Source of the DNA: Enterobacter sp. JBIWA008
Lineage (GTDB): Bacteria; Pseudomonadota; Gammaproteobacteria; Enterobacterales; Enterobacteriaceae
Direction of reading: 5' to 3'
Length of the DNA stretch: 64,000 nt
NCBI RefSeq assembly: GCF_019968765.1
Contig: NZ_CP074149.1
Coordinates: 2,356,001 to 2,420,000, forward strand
Made by a program: the position numbers and the translations under genes. Of the stretch, positions 47,578-56,616 are shown piece by piece (positions within the stretch are counted from its first letter, which is position 1; each line of letters starts with the position of its first letter). Under the pieces are notes generated by a model. The model ran no database searches. It had not been told where the DNA came from and saw only the letters and a program-made list of their open reading frames with translations.

Positions 47578-48980
47578 CAGATTCTCTCCTCTTCCGGAAC
47601 AGACTCAGCGGCAGACAGCGGACGGGAAGGCGTGCCCGAGGTGTTTGACGTCAGCGTATCGACAGGCTGCGGTCCTTTCTTAATCAGCCGGATGAGGTAA
47701 ACATAGCCCACCCCGAACACCGACGAATAGACGACGAAGAACGCCAGCAGGCTGATGCTCATCTGCAGGGTGCTGTGCAGCGATACCGCGTCGATGGTGC
47801 GCAGATAGCCATAGACCACCCACGGCTGACGGCCCACCTCGGTGGTCACCCAGCCGGCGAGCAGCGCAAGCAGCCCGGCAGGCCCCATGCAGAGGGCAAA
47901 CCAGTGGAACGGACGCGAGTGGTAAAGTCGATGACGATAGCGCAGCCAGACGCTGATAAGGCCGAGGGTAATCATCAGCAGTCCCATCCCGACCATCACG
48001 CGGAACGACCAGAAAACGATGGTCGAGTTTGGGCGATCCTCTTTAGGGAAATCCTTCAGCGCCGGGACCTGCTTATCGAGGCTGTGCGTCAGGATAAGAC
48101 TGCCAAGCGCGGGGATCTCAAGGCCGTATTTGGTGCGCTCCTCCTCCATATCCGGCAGGCCAAACAGCAGCAGCGGGGTGGCCTCGCCCGGCGGATTTTC
48201 CCAGTGCCCCTCGATGGCGGCAATTTTGGCAGGCTGATGCTCAAGCGTGTTCAGGCCGTGCATATCCCCCACGACCGCCTGGATGGGGGCGACCAGCAGC
48301 GCCATCCACATCGCCATGGAAAACATGGTGCGTACTGCGGGGGTATCGTTACCGCGCAGCAGGTGCCACGCGCCGGACGCGCCAACAAACAGCGCGCTGC
48401 TCAGAAAGGCGGCGATCGCCATATGAATAAGGCGGTATGGGAAGGAGGGGTTAAAGACGATGGCCAGCCAGTCCTGCGGGATAACCTGCCCGTTCTCGAT
48501 AGTGAACCCCTGGGGCGTGTGCATCCAGCTGTTGGACGCGAGGATCCAGAAGGTCGACATCAGCGTGCCGAGCGCCACCATGCAGGTTGAAAAGAAGTGC
48601 AGGCCGGGGCCGACCTTGTTCCAGCCGAACATCATCACGCCGAGGAAACCGGCCTCCAGGAAGAAGGCGGTTAACACCTCATAGGTCAGAAGTGGGCCTG
48701 TAATGCTGCCCGCGAACTGGGAGAACCCGCTCCAGTTGGTGCCAAACTGGTACGCCATGACCAGCCCGGAAACGACGCCCATACCGAAGTTAACGGCAAA
48801 TATCTTGAGCCAGAAATGGTAAAGCGATCGCCAGACGTCGTTTTTGGTGCGAAGCCACATGCCCTCCAGCACCACCAGATAGCTGGCGAGGCCGATGGTG
48901 ATCGCAGGGAAAAGGATATGAAACGACACGGTAAAAGCGAACTGAATTCTGGCCAGATGAAATGCATCGAGTTCGAACAT
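47577..48980 (-). CDS. cydA: Cytochrome bd-type quinol oxidase subunit I, short Q-loop (CioA-like)
   Basis: Quinol-oxidising subunit I carrying the three hemes, 467 residues against 522 in E. coli CydA. It lacks the long insert of the Q loop, which places it with CioA-type oxidases that are relatively resistant to cyanide. The N-terminus LDAFHLARIQFAFTVSFHIL supplies the heme ligand His21. GWVTTEVGRQPWVVYG is the conserved segment near the C-terminus, and GFLGVMMFGWNKV is also typical. AGAGGTACGGACC precedes the ATG. It reduces oxygen to water without proton pumping, probably under stress or low oxygen. Main cydAB genes likely lie elsewhere. Confidence 0.92.
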   Translation of the reverse strand: MFELDAFHLARIQFAFTVSFHILFPAITIGLASYLVVLEGMWLRTKNDVWRSLYHFWLKIFAVNFGMGVVSGLVMAYQFGTNWSGFSQFAGSITGPLLTYEVLTAFFLEAGFLGVMMFGWNKVGPGLHFFSTCMVALGTLMSTFWILASNSWMHTPQGFTIENGQVIPQDWLAIVFNPSFPYRLIHMAIAAFLSSALFVGASGAWHLLRGNDTPAVRTMFSMAMWMALLVAPIQAVVGDMHGLNTLEHQPAKIAAIEGHWENPPGEATPLLLFGLPDMEEERTKYGLEIPALGSLILTHSLDKQVPALKDFPKEDRPNSTIVFWSFRVMVGMGLLMITLGLISVWLRYRHRLYHSRPFHWFALCMGPAGLLALLAGWVTTEVGRQPWVVYGYLRTIDAVSLHSTLQMSISLLAFFVVYSSVFGVGYVYLIRLIKKGPQPVDTLTSNTSGTPSRPLSAAESVPEEERI

Positions 48981-49202
48981 GGTCCGTACCTCTGAGACGA
49001 TGGGGCACGCGAGTTGCCGGGCAGGTTAGCGCTGCCTGGCAATGCCGATGATGGTTTATCTCCACCTTCAGATAGAGTGTAGTACTTTGTGGATTATTTT
49101 TGGGCTTCCACACCCGATGCGTCCGATCTGATCGTAGCAGGAACTGTTCCGTCGTCTGAGGGTATGGGGGATCAACCAGTCGGCCATCTCGCCGTGGCGA
49201 GA
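48981..49202. other. Promoter region of the cytochrome bd operon
   Basis: A 222-base spacer upstream of subunit I, up to a possible small plus-strand gene. No repeat or RNA gene is seen. Confidence 0.4.
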
Positions 49203-49310
49203 ATGAGTCATATTGTAGCTGCCGTTAAATGGCGCCGTTTAATTGTCCTGGGAGTGATGCTTATTTTATTCAACCTGTGTTATTGCGTCATTTATGCGCT
49301 TTTTGGTTAA
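49203..49310 (+). CDS. Possible small membrane protein (35 residues)
   Basis: An ATG-started frame with a polar start (MSHIVAAVKWRR), one hydrophobic helix (LIVLGVMLILFNLCYCVIYA) and a short tail. GGCGAGA lies just upstream as a weak ribosome site. It overlaps the convergent yciF end by 23 bases. The composition fits a single-pass small protein, but conservation is unknown. Confidence 0.35.
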   Translation: MSHIVAAVKWRRLIVLGVMLILFNLCYCVIYALFG

Positions 49311-49782
49311 TATTTCCTACGGCCAGGTCGTTGAGTTTAAGGTCGGTCTCTTTTTCTTCTTCCAGCGTTTCGGCAAGAAGCTTAACGGCTTTTTTATAGC
49401 CCAGCCGTTCTGCTAATGTGGCAAGAGTACCGTAGCTGGCAATTTCGTAATGCTCGACTTTTTGCGCGGCGGCAATAAGCGCGGCATCACGTACTTCATT
49501 TTTTTCCGTACTTTCGATGACTTCGTTGGCTTCTTCAATTAAGCCTTCCATCGCCACGCACTTCATACGCTTGAGCTTGATACCGTCTTCCTGCTCGACG
49601 ATCTGGTCGATACGTTCGATCTGACCCTGCGTTTCCTCAAGATGAGCGGTAAAAGCGGCGCTCAGCTTTTCGCTGGAGGCGGCGCGGGCAAGTTTGCTTA
49701 ACGCTCGGGTAAGCTGCTTTTCTGCGCTATAGGTATCAGAGAGAAGATGAATAAATACGTCCTCTATACTTTTCATATTCAT
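49288..49782 (-). CDS. yciF: YciF, DUF892 ferritin-like stress protein
   Basis: A 164-residue four-helix-bundle protein nearly identical in pattern to E. coli YciF (IEDVFIHLLSDTYSAEKQLT, HLEETQGQIERIDQ, AAQKVEHYEIASYGTLATLA). The carboxylates and histidine of a ferritin-like di-metal site are visible in these segments. YciF is a sigma-S/stress-induced protein reported to bind metals; its function is not settled. GGAGCGTAATTATT precedes the first ATG (a second ATG follows two codons later). It lies 93 bases downstream of yciG in the same direction, as in the E. coli yciGFE operon; yciE is absent here. Confidence 0.93.
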   Translation of the reverse strand: MNMKSIEDVFIHLLSDTYSAEKQLTRALSKLARAASSEKLSAAFTAHLEETQGQIERIDQIVEQEDGIKLKRMKCVAMEGLIEEANEVIESTEKNEVRDAALIAAAQKVEHYEIASYGTLATLAERLGYKKAVKLLAETLEEEKETDLKLNDLAVGNINQKAHK

Positions 49783-49875
49783 AATAATTACGCTCCGGTA
49801 AATAAATAAAGGTTACTGCGAGCTTTTCAGCCCGCAGCATGCTCTCGGGATTTATTAAAAGAGTATTAAATAAAA

Positions 49876-50061
49876 TCAGGAGTTATCAGATTTACGGCCT
49901 CCGCCGTGACTGTTCTGTCCTCCTTTCTTACCCGCTTCAGAAGCGCGTTGTGGATCGTTTTTAAAGTTACCGCCGCTATGCTGGCCACCTTTACGGCCAG
50001 CTTCTGACGCTTTTTCACGGTCTTGCGCGAAATTACCGGAACCACCACGATGCTCTGCCAT
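49876..50061 (-). CDS. yciG: YciG, KGG-repeat stress protein
   Basis: A 61-residue, very hydrophilic protein with KGG-type repeats (EKASEAGRKGGQHSGGNF, RASEAGKKGGQNS), matching E. coli YciG. The start at 50061 is supported by GAGGTTTAAT; the frame opens six codons further. KGG-repeat proteins are general stress proteins, and in Salmonella and E. coli YciG is needed for some surface motility. It is the first gene of the yciGF pair. Sigma-S control is family knowledge. Confidence 0.92.
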   Translation of the reverse strand: MAEHRGGSGNFAQDREKASEAGRKGGQHSGGNFKNDPQRASEAGKKGGQNSHGGGRKSDNS

Positions 50062-50583
50062 ATTAAACCTCATAGTCATATATTGGTTATTTCAGTGCGA
50101 TATGAAAATATTCCGTATCGCTCGTCGTTAGAGTAATAAATCTAGTCGCTGTGCGTCATCCGTCAAATGCGTTTTGCTATTAGCGGTTACGTTATTTTTA
50201 AATATCGACGAGATTACGCTTCGCTTAACGAAAAAATAGGGAGGAGTGGGAAGGACTTGTAAAAAAAGATCGGATTAGTCCTAAGTTTCTCTTAAAAGCT
50301 GTAAGCTGAGGATAAAAATAATGGTGTGATAAATCTGATTCATTTTCAGCCGACTCGGAGTGAAAAATTATTTTTTACAGCCAGGAAACGAAGCGCTAAA
50401 TAATTATAAGGATAATCCTGTTAAAACAGGAGACGCGAAAGGTCGGTTCCGACAGGCCTGTTCATAGGCCTGTCGCACACGGTTTGACCACTGTCGTCTT
50501 AAGATCACAAATCAGAAATCTTTCCCCCCGGAAGGAACGGGTTTCTCTACACTCCAGGTAATATTCACTGGAGGCATGACATC
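50062..50583. other. Intergenic region between yciG and ydcJ with two hairpins
   Basis: This 522-base AT-rich stretch must hold the yciGF and ydcJ promoters. Two small palindromes lie close together: CCTGTTAAAACAGG (50418-50431), and GACAGGCCT (50451-50459) with AGGCCTGTC (50466-50474). Neither has a T tail. I cannot assign an RNA or gene to it. Confidence 0.5.
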
Positions 50584-51927
50584 ATGGCGAACACCATCAC
50601 GGCTGATGACATTCGGGAACACTTTTCGCAGGCAATGTCGGCGATGTACCAGCAGGAAGTTCCGCAGTACGGCACCTTGCTCGAACTGGTTGCGGACGTA
50701 AACCTGGCGGTGCTGGAAAATAACCCACTATTACATGAACAACTCGCAAACGCCGATGAGCTTGCGCGCCTGAACGTGGAGCGGCACGGGGCGATCCGCG
50801 TCGGTACGGCGCAGGAACTTTCAACCCTTCGTCGTATATTTGCCATTATGGGCATGTACCCGGTCAGCTATTACGATCTCTCTCAGGCGGGGGTGCCGGT
50901 CCACTCAACGGCGTTTCGTCCGGTTGATGATGCGGCCCTGTGTCGAAATCCGTTTCGTATCTTTACCTCGCTGCTGCGTCTTGAACTGATTGAAAACGTT
51001 GCGCTGCGCGAGCGTGCCGCAGAGATCCTGTCCCACCGGAACATCTTCACCCCGCGCTGTCTTGCGCTTCTCGATCTGTATGAATCAGAAGGGCAGTTTA
51101 CTGACGAGCAGGCGCGCGAGTTTGTGCAGCAAGCGCTGGAAACCTTCCGCTGGCACCGCCATGCGACGGTCGATCGGGAAACCTATCTGGCCCTGAGCAA
51201 CGAGCACCGGCTGATTGCCGACGTGGTCTGCTTCCCGGGCTGCCATATTAACCACCTCACGCCGCGCACGCTGGATATTGACCGGGTGCAGGAGCTGATG
51301 CCGAAGTACGGTATCGAGCCAAAAATTCTGATCGAAGGGCCGCCGCGTCGCGAGGTGCCCGTCTTATTGCGTCAAACCAGCTTCAAGGCGCTTGAAGAGC
51401 CGGTGCTGTTTGCCGGTGAACATAAAGGTACCCACACCGCGCGCTTCGGTGAGATTGAACAGCGAGGCGTGGCGCTGACCCCGAAAGGCCGGGAACTGTA
51501 CGATAGCCTGCTTGCCCAGGCCGGTACCGGCAAAGATAACCTGACCCATCAGCTGCATCTGCGGGAGATCTTTAGCGTCTTCCCGGACAGCGAACTGTTA
51601 ATGCGCCGTCAGGAGCTGGCTTATTTCCGCTACCGCCTGACGCCAGCTGGGGAAGCCCATCGTCATGCGTTTCGTCCGGGCGACGATCCGCAGCCGCTGA
51701 TCGAGCGCGGATGGGTGGTTGCCCAGCCGATCACCTACGAAGATTTCCTCCCGGTCAGCGCCGCGGGGATTTTCCAGTCCAATCTCGGGAATGAAACACA
51801 GGCCCGAAGCCACGGTGATGCCAGCCGCGATGCGTTTGAAGCGGCGCTGGGCTGCCCGGTGTATGACGAGTTTACCCTCTACCAGGAGGCTGAAACCCGC
51901 AGCAAACAGCGTTGCGGTTTGCTCTGA
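50584..51927 (+). CDS. ydcJ: YdcJ, 2-oxoadipate dioxygenase/decarboxylase (HglS family)
   Basis: A 447-residue protein, the same length as E. coli YdcJ and matching it along its whole length (MSAMYQQEVPQYGTLLELV, RHGAIRVGTAQEL, MGMYPVSYYDLSQAGVPVH, FPGCHINHLTPRTLDIDRVQ). The family is an Fe(II)-dependent VOC-like enzyme that converts 2-oxoadipate to 2-hydroxyglutarate in lysine catabolism (HglS in Pseudomonas). GGAGG lies 12 bases upstream. In E. coli the next gene is opgD; here a four-gene module intervenes. Confidence 0.95.
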   Translation: MANTITADDIREHFSQAMSAMYQQEVPQYGTLLELVADVNLAVLENNPLLHEQLANADELARLNVERHGAIRVGTAQELSTLRRIFAIMGMYPVSYYDLSQAGVPVHSTAFRPVDDAALCRNPFRIFTSLLRLELIENVALRERAAEILSHRNIFTPRCLALLDLYESEGQFTDEQAREFVQQALETFRWHRHATVDRETYLALSNEHRLIADVVCFPGCHINHLTPRTLDIDRVQELMPKYGIEPKILIEGPPRREVPVLLRQTSFKALEEPVLFAGEHKGTHTARFGEIEQRGVALTPKGRELYDSLLAQAGTGKDNLTHQLHLREIFSVFPDSELLMRRQELAYFRYRLTPAGEAHRHAFRPGDDPQPLIERGWVVAQPITYEDFLPVSAAGIFQSNLGNETQARSHGDASRDAFEAALGCPVYDEFTLYQEAETRSKQRCGLL

Positions 51928-51970
51928 AATCGTTACTCTGCTGGGGTGTGATGGAAAAATTAAGGTCGTT

Positions 51971-53476
51971 ATGCAAAATCCTTCCGCCCCTGTGGTTGAA
52001 ACGCGCCAGGGCGCACTGTCTGGTTTTACCAATGAAAATGTCAACGTCTGGTGCGGTATTCCCTACGCCGCACCGCCCGTGGGCGAGTGGCGCTGGCGCT
52101 CCCCGCGGCCGCCTGAACCGTGGGATGGCGTTCGCGAGGCCACCGCCTTTTCGGCATCAAGCTGGCAAAGCAGCGAATATTGTCAGGAGCTGGGCGGGGG
52201 CGATCCCGGCCAGTTCTCAGAAGACTGCCTCTATCTGAACGTCTGGTCTCCCACAGAACGCGCCGAGCCGCTCCCGGTTATGGTCTGGCTGCACGGAGGC
52301 GGGTTTACGATTGGTGCCGGAGGTCTGCCGCCGTATAACGGTAAAGCGCTGGCTACGCGCGACGTGGTTGTCGTGACGATCAACTACCGTCTCGGCCACC
52401 TCGGCTTTTTCGCCCATCCCGCGCTGGAAGGGGAGGAAGATCGCGTGGTGCATAATTTTGCCCTGCTGGATCAGATCGCCGCGCTCGAATGGGTGCGTGA
52501 GAACATCGCCGGGTTTGGTGGCGATCCCGCTAACGTGACCCTGTTTGGCGAATCCGCCGGCGCGCGCAGCGTGCTCTCTCTGCTGGCCTCGCCGCTGGCA
52601 GCTGGGTTGTTCCATAAGGCGATAGTGCAAAGCGGATACACCTTGCCGGACACGCCGCGCGAGCAGGCCCTGCAAAAAGGGGAGGCGCTGGCCGCCTATT
52701 TCGGCCTGAAAAATGCGACCGCCGGGGAGCTGCGCGCCATTCCGCCCGAGGCGTTCTGGCCGCTCACCGCGCCGCTGAACGTCGCCCCGGCGCCCATCGC
52801 TGGAGATTGTGTTCTGCCCGAAGCCATGCTGGACGTCTTTTTCGCCGCCCGTCAGCATCCGGTGCCGGTAATGATTGGCTCCAACAGCGATGAGGCCAGC
52901 GTGATGGCGGTGTTTGGCATCGATCTCGCCGGACAAATTCAGAAGCTTCGCCGGGAACGCCGCTTCGGGCTGGGGCTGATTAAGCTGCTCTACCCGGGCG
53001 TGAAAGGCGATGAAGAGCTGGGCAGACAGGTATGCCGCGACATGGCGTTTACCACCATGGGCTACGTGGTGATGCAGGCGCAGCAGCGCGTCGGCGGATT
53101 GTGCTGGCGTTACTGGTTTGACTATGTCGCAGAGGCGGAACATGCCACGTACATCAACGGCGCCTGGCACGGCAACGAAGTTCCCTATGTCTTCGATACG
53201 CTTGGTCAGGTGGAGCCTTCACGTCAGTACGTCAATGAGCGGGATCTGCAGTTTGCTGCCCACGTGGCGGATTACTGGGTGAGCTTTGCGCGTGAAGCTG
53301 GTCGTCGCGACATCCTGCCCGGGCCAACGCACTGGCCTGCGTGCCGCAAAGGGCGCGACGTTCTGTTACGCATTGGCGTGAATAAACATGCAGCTTTCAG
53401 GCTTGAAAACCGCTTTATGCGTGCCCGCATGAGCCTTTTCAAGCGGGTGATGAAGCACCACGTCAGCCTCGATTAA
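51971..53476 (+). CDS. Type-B carboxylesterase / para-nitrobenzyl esterase-like
   Basis: An alpha/beta hydrolase of 501 residues in the cholinesterase-type carboxylesterase family. Visible features are the N-terminal GIPYAAPPVGEWRWRSPRPP, SEDCLYLNVWSP, the oxyanion hole HGGGFTIG, and the nucleophile elbow GESAGA. The catalytic His is probably in GAWHGNEVPYVFDT. No signal peptide is seen, so it is cytosolic. The start at 51971 follows AAGGTCGTT; the frame runs back into ydcJ but that part is shadow. It follows ydcJ by 43 bases and overlaps the convergent LysR gene by 14 bases. The substrate is unknown. Confidence 0.9.
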   Translation: MQNPSAPVVETRQGALSGFTNENVNVWCGIPYAAPPVGEWRWRSPRPPEPWDGVREATAFSASSWQSSEYCQELGGGDPGQFSEDCLYLNVWSPTERAEPLPVMVWLHGGGFTIGAGGLPPYNGKALATRDVVVVTINYRLGHLGFFAHPALEGEEDRVVHNFALLDQIAALEWVRENIAGFGGDPANVTLFGESAGARSVLSLLASPLAAGLFHKAIVQSGYTLPDTPREQALQKGEALAAYFGLKNATAGELRAIPPEAFWPLTAPLNVAPAPIAGDCVLPEAMLDVFFAARQHPVPVMIGSNSDEASVMAVFGIDLAGQIQKLRRERRFGLGLIKLLYPGVKGDEELGRQVCRDMAFTTMGYVVMQAQQRVGGLCWRYWFDYVAEAEHATYINGAWHGNEVPYVFDTLGQVEPSRQYVNERDLQFAAHVADYWVSFAREAGRRDILPGPTHWPACRKGRDVLLRIGVNKHAAFRLENRFMRARMSLFKRVMKHHVSLD

Positions 53477-54305
53477 GCAAGCAGGCGCGAAACGCCGCGA
53501 GACCATTTTCCTCGCCTGGCGTTTCGCGCAGCACCAGCCGGTAGCTCGCGCCGGTTTTTATGCTTGTTTCATAGGGCCGTACCAGCCTTCCGGCACGAAC
53601 ATCTTCTGCCACCAGCGTTTCGTCGGCGATGGCGACGCCGAGCCCCTGAATGGCGGCCGTAATGGCGAGATCCATCGTGTCGAAGTGTTGATTTTTGTGC
53701 ATGACAAAACCAGGACTTTCCTGTTTCGCCAGCCACAGCGACCAGTCTGTCTTATCCCTTGTCGGATGCAGAAACGTCAGCGAACCTAGTGCAGCACCCG
53801 CCCGCACCGGGCTTATCACCGGGGTGAGCGCCTCTTCGAAAAGCAGATCGCCTGCGCTCATGTGCGTGCCGAACACAATGGCCGCATCGTAAGATTCGGT
53901 TTTAAAATTGACGTTGTGATCGGTGGTGGTGGTGAGCGCGATCTGCAGATCCGGCTGCTCGCGCTCCACCTCCAGCAGACGCGGCACCAGCCAGCGCATG
54001 GCGCAGGTGGGGGCCTTGAGCCGAATCACGGTGTGCTGGCTTCGGGCCCGATCGGCCACGGACAGCAGTTGCCCGAAAGCGGACTGCAGTTCCGGAAGCA
54101 GGGCGCTTCCCTGCGGCGAAAGGCGCAGCCCGCGCGCGTGGCGTTCAAAAAGCGGAAAGCCAAACCACGCCTCCAGAGAGGCAATCTTACGGCTCACGGC
54201 CCCCTGCGTCAGACACAGTTCCGCGGCGGCATGGGTAAGATTAAGGTGACGCGCGGTAACTAAAAATGCGTCGATGGCATTAAGCGGGAGCGAACGGCGC
54301 GACAT
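53463..54305 (-). CDS. GcvA-type LysR regulator
   Basis: A 280-residue LysR regulator with the GcvA/AmpR-like N-terminus (LPLNAIDAFLVTARHLNLTH, then AAAELCLTQGAVSRKIASLE). The effector domain starts near residue 93. The ATG at 54305 has GAGGTG upstream; a GTG three codons earlier is less likely. It is divergent from the aminotransferase and amino acid-binding protein genes with a 115-base spacer, so it probably controls them. The inducer is presumably an amino acid, by analogy with GcvA-type neighbours. Confidence 0.87.
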   Translation of the reverse strand: MSRRSLPLNAIDAFLVTARHLNLTHAAAELCLTQGAVSRKIASLEAWFGFPLFERHARGLRLSPQGSALLPELQSAFGQLLSVADRARSQHTVIRLKAPTCAMRWLVPRLLEVEREQPDLQIALTTTTDHNVNFKTESYDAAIVFGTHMSAGDLLFEEALTPVISPVRAGAALGSLTFLHPTRDKTDWSLWLAKQESPGFVMHKNQHFDTMDLAITAAIQGLGVAIADETLVAEDVRAGRLVRPYETSIKTGASYRLVLRETPGEENGLAAFRACLLNRG

Positions 54306-54420
54306 ATAAAACACCTCAGCTATGCATTTTTCTCATGGCTATTATGACAACAATTCGATTGTCCCGACAGCTCAGATATTGTTTGAATAGTTATGCAATG
54401 TCCATGAGAAGGGAAAGAGG

Positions 54421-55590
54421 ATGACTTTACGAACGCCTGTGCAAACGCGCTCCAAACTGCCGGATGTGGGAACCACTATTTTTACCGTTATCGGCCAGCT
54501 CTCGGCGCAGCATAACGCGATTAACCTTTCTCAGGGCGCACCAAATTTTTCCTGCGACCCGAAGCTGATTGCGGGCGTCACCCGCGCGATGGAGGCAGGG
54601 CATAACCAGTATGCGTCGATGACCGGCCTGCAGCCGCTCAAGGAGCGTATTGCCGATAAAATTGCCACCCTTTACGGCACGCAGTACGACCCTGCCAGCG
54701 AGGTGCTGGTGACCGCCAGCGCCAGCGAAGGGCTCTATTCGGCGATTAGCGGACTGGTGCATCCGGGCGATGAGGTAATCTACTTTGAGCCGTCCTTTGA
54801 CAGCTACGCGCCGATTGTCCGTCTGCAGGGGGCAACCCCGATTGCCATCAAGCTCACCGTGCCGGATTTTGCCGTCAACTGGGATGAGGTCCGCGCCGCG
54901 ATCACCCCGCGCACGCGCATGATCATCATCAATACGCCGCACAACCCGAGCGGTCAGGTCTTCTCCGCCAGTGACCTGCAGCAGCTGGCGGCGCTGACGC
55001 GCAATACCGACATCATTATTTTGTCTGACGAAGTGTACGAACACGTCGTTTTTGATGGCGAGCCGCACCACGGGATGGCCACGCACCCGCAGCTGGCCGA
55101 GCGCAGCGTGATTATTTCCTCTTTCGGAAAAACCTATCACGTCACCGGCTGGCGCGTAGGTTACTGTGTTGCACCGGCGGTACTGATGGACGAGATTTGT
55201 AAAGTGCATCAATTTTTAATGTTTTCTGCCGATACGCCAATGCAGCACGCGTTTGCTGAACATATGGTCGACCCGCAAACCTGGCTGTCGCTGTCGGCGT
55301 TTTACCAGCGCAAGCGCGATCTGCTGCACAGCCTGCTGGCCGATTCGCCGTTTACGCTGTTGCCGAGCGCCGGTTCGTTCTTCATGCTGGCGGACTACAG
55401 CCAGTTCAGCGACGAGCGCGACAGCGAGCTGGTGAAACGGCTGATCGTTGAGTACGGCGTTGCCACCATTCCGCTGTCGGCGTTTTATGCGGACGGCACG
55501 GATAATAAATTGATTCGTCTCTCTTTTGCGAAAGATGAGGCGACGTTACGGGCAGGTGCCCAGGCCCTGTGTCGGGTTAAACCACGCTGA
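54421..55590 (+). CDS. Class I PLP aminotransferase (methionine aminotransferase YbdL-like)
   Basis: A PLP-dependent aminotransferase of 389 residues, fold type I. It resembles E. coli YbdL in many segments: LPDVGTTIFTVIGQLSAQHN, AINLSQGAPNF, NTPHNPSG, SDEVYEHVVFDG. The Schiff-base lysine is in SSFGKTYHVTGWRVGYCVAP. It is a paralog rather than clearly YbdL itself. GAAAGAGG precedes the ATG. The next gene, a periplasmic amino acid-binding protein, begins 10 bases after the stop, so the two form an operon for uptake and deamination of some amino acid. Confidence 0.88.
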   Translation: MTLRTPVQTRSKLPDVGTTIFTVIGQLSAQHNAINLSQGAPNFSCDPKLIAGVTRAMEAGHNQYASMTGLQPLKERIADKIATLYGTQYDPASEVLVTASASEGLYSAISGLVHPGDEVIYFEPSFDSYAPIVRLQGATPIAIKLTVPDFAVNWDEVRAAITPRTRMIIINTPHNPSGQVFSASDLQQLAALTRNTDIIILSDEVYEHVVFDGEPHHGMATHPQLAERSVIISSFGKTYHVTGWRVGYCVAPAVLMDEICKVHQFLMFSADTPMQHAFAEHMVDPQTWLSLSAFYQRKRDLLHSLLADSPFTLLPSAGSFFMLADYSQFSDERDSELVKRLIVEYGVATIPLSAFYADGTDNKLIRLSFAKDEATLRAGAQALCRVKPR

Positions 55591-55600
55591 GGAGTATTAG

Positions 55601-56374
55601 ATGAAATTACGCGCGTTAGTTGTCGGCATGGGATTGCTGTGTACTTTTTCCTCCTTCGCGGCCAGCGAGCTGCGTTACGGTCTGGAGGCGGAATATCCGC
55701 CGTTTGAGAGCCGCAATGCGGCAGGCGAACTGGAAGGATTTGACGTTGAGCTGGGGAATGCCATTTGCAAAGCGGCTGCGCTGAAGTGCAGCTGGGTTGA
55801 AACCTCGTTTGATGCGCTCATCCCGGGCCTGGTGGCGAAGAAATTTGACGCCATCAACTCGGCGATGAACATCACCGAGCAGCGTCGCAAAAGCATTGAT
55901 TTTACCCAGCCGATCTACCGTATTCCTTCTCAGCTGGTGGGCAAGGCCGGCACGGCGGTTGAGGCAACGCCAGAAGGGCTGAAGGGCAAAACCATCGGCG
56001 TGCTGCAGGGATCCATCCAGGAAACCTATGCCAAAGAGCACTGGGAAAAGCAGGGCGTCACCGTGGTGTCTTATAAAGATCAGAATATGGCCTGGGGCGA
56101 TCTGCTGAATGGCCGTATCGACGCCTCGCTGGTCATGTCCGCGGCCGGGCAGGCAGGTTTCCTCAGCAAGCCACAGGGTAAAGGGTTTGGCTTTATCGGC
56201 AAACCGGTGTCTGACGACACTATCCTCGGCAGTGGAATTGGTTTTGGGTTGCGTAAAGGTGACGAGACCACTAAAAAGCAGCTTGATGCCGCGATCGATA
56301 AAGTACGTGCCGACGGCACGATCGCTAAACTCGCTGATAAGTACTTCCCGGGTATCGATGTCAGCGTAAAATAA
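55601..56374 (+). CDS. Periplasmic amino acid-binding protein (ArtJ/HisJ-type)
   Basis: Substrate-binding protein of a polar amino acid ABC importer, 257 residues. The signal peptide is MKLRALVVGMGLLCTFSSFA. The mature protein starts with ELRYGLEAEYPPFESRNAAG, and GFDVELGNAICKAA and INSAMNITEQRRKSIDFTQP are classic basic-amino-acid-binding segments. No permease or ATPase gene is nearby, so it probably shares the membrane part of another system, as ArtJ, ArtI, HisJ and ArgT do. GAGGAGTATTAG precedes the ATG, and a clear terminator follows. Confidence 0.9.
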   Translation: MKLRALVVGMGLLCTFSSFAASELRYGLEAEYPPFESRNAAGELEGFDVELGNAICKAAALKCSWVETSFDALIPGLVAKKFDAINSAMNITEQRRKSIDFTQPIYRIPSQLVGKAGTAVEATPEGLKGKTIGVLQGSIQETYAKEHWEKQGVTVVSYKDQNMAWGDLLNGRIDASLVMSAAGQAGFLSKPQGKGFGFIGKPVSDDTILGSGIGFGLRKGDETTKKQLDAAIDKVRADGTIAKLADKYFPGIDVSVK

Positions 56375-56385
56375 CCACCTCATTA

Positions 56386-56420
56386 GCCCCGTCTGCTGAT
56401 GTCCTGACGGGGCATTTTTA
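56386..56420 (+). terminator. Terminator of the aminotransferase/binding-protein operon
   Basis: GCCCCGTC (56386-56393) pairs with GACGGGGC (56406-56413), followed by ATTTTTA. Confidence 0.88.
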
Positions 56421-56616
56421 TACACATTTTCCAGGCTTTCTTTACACCACTTTCGGGCCGTTCTGGTCGACAGAAAATATTTCTCACTTTGTTCATATAA
56501 TCACCGGCCAACAATTGGATTCTTAACCATTTTTGTTTAGGCTGTGCGTTCTTTCTTGCCGTCATTTCGCCGAGCGCGAAACACATTCACACGACCATAA
56601 GGACGTTTTTCCAGGC

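Noticed and set aside
51719..51970. N-terminal extension of the esterase frame into ydcJ
   Set aside because: The extension overlaps ydcJ out of frame and does not resemble an esterase. The ATG at 51971 has its own ribosome site and fits the family start.
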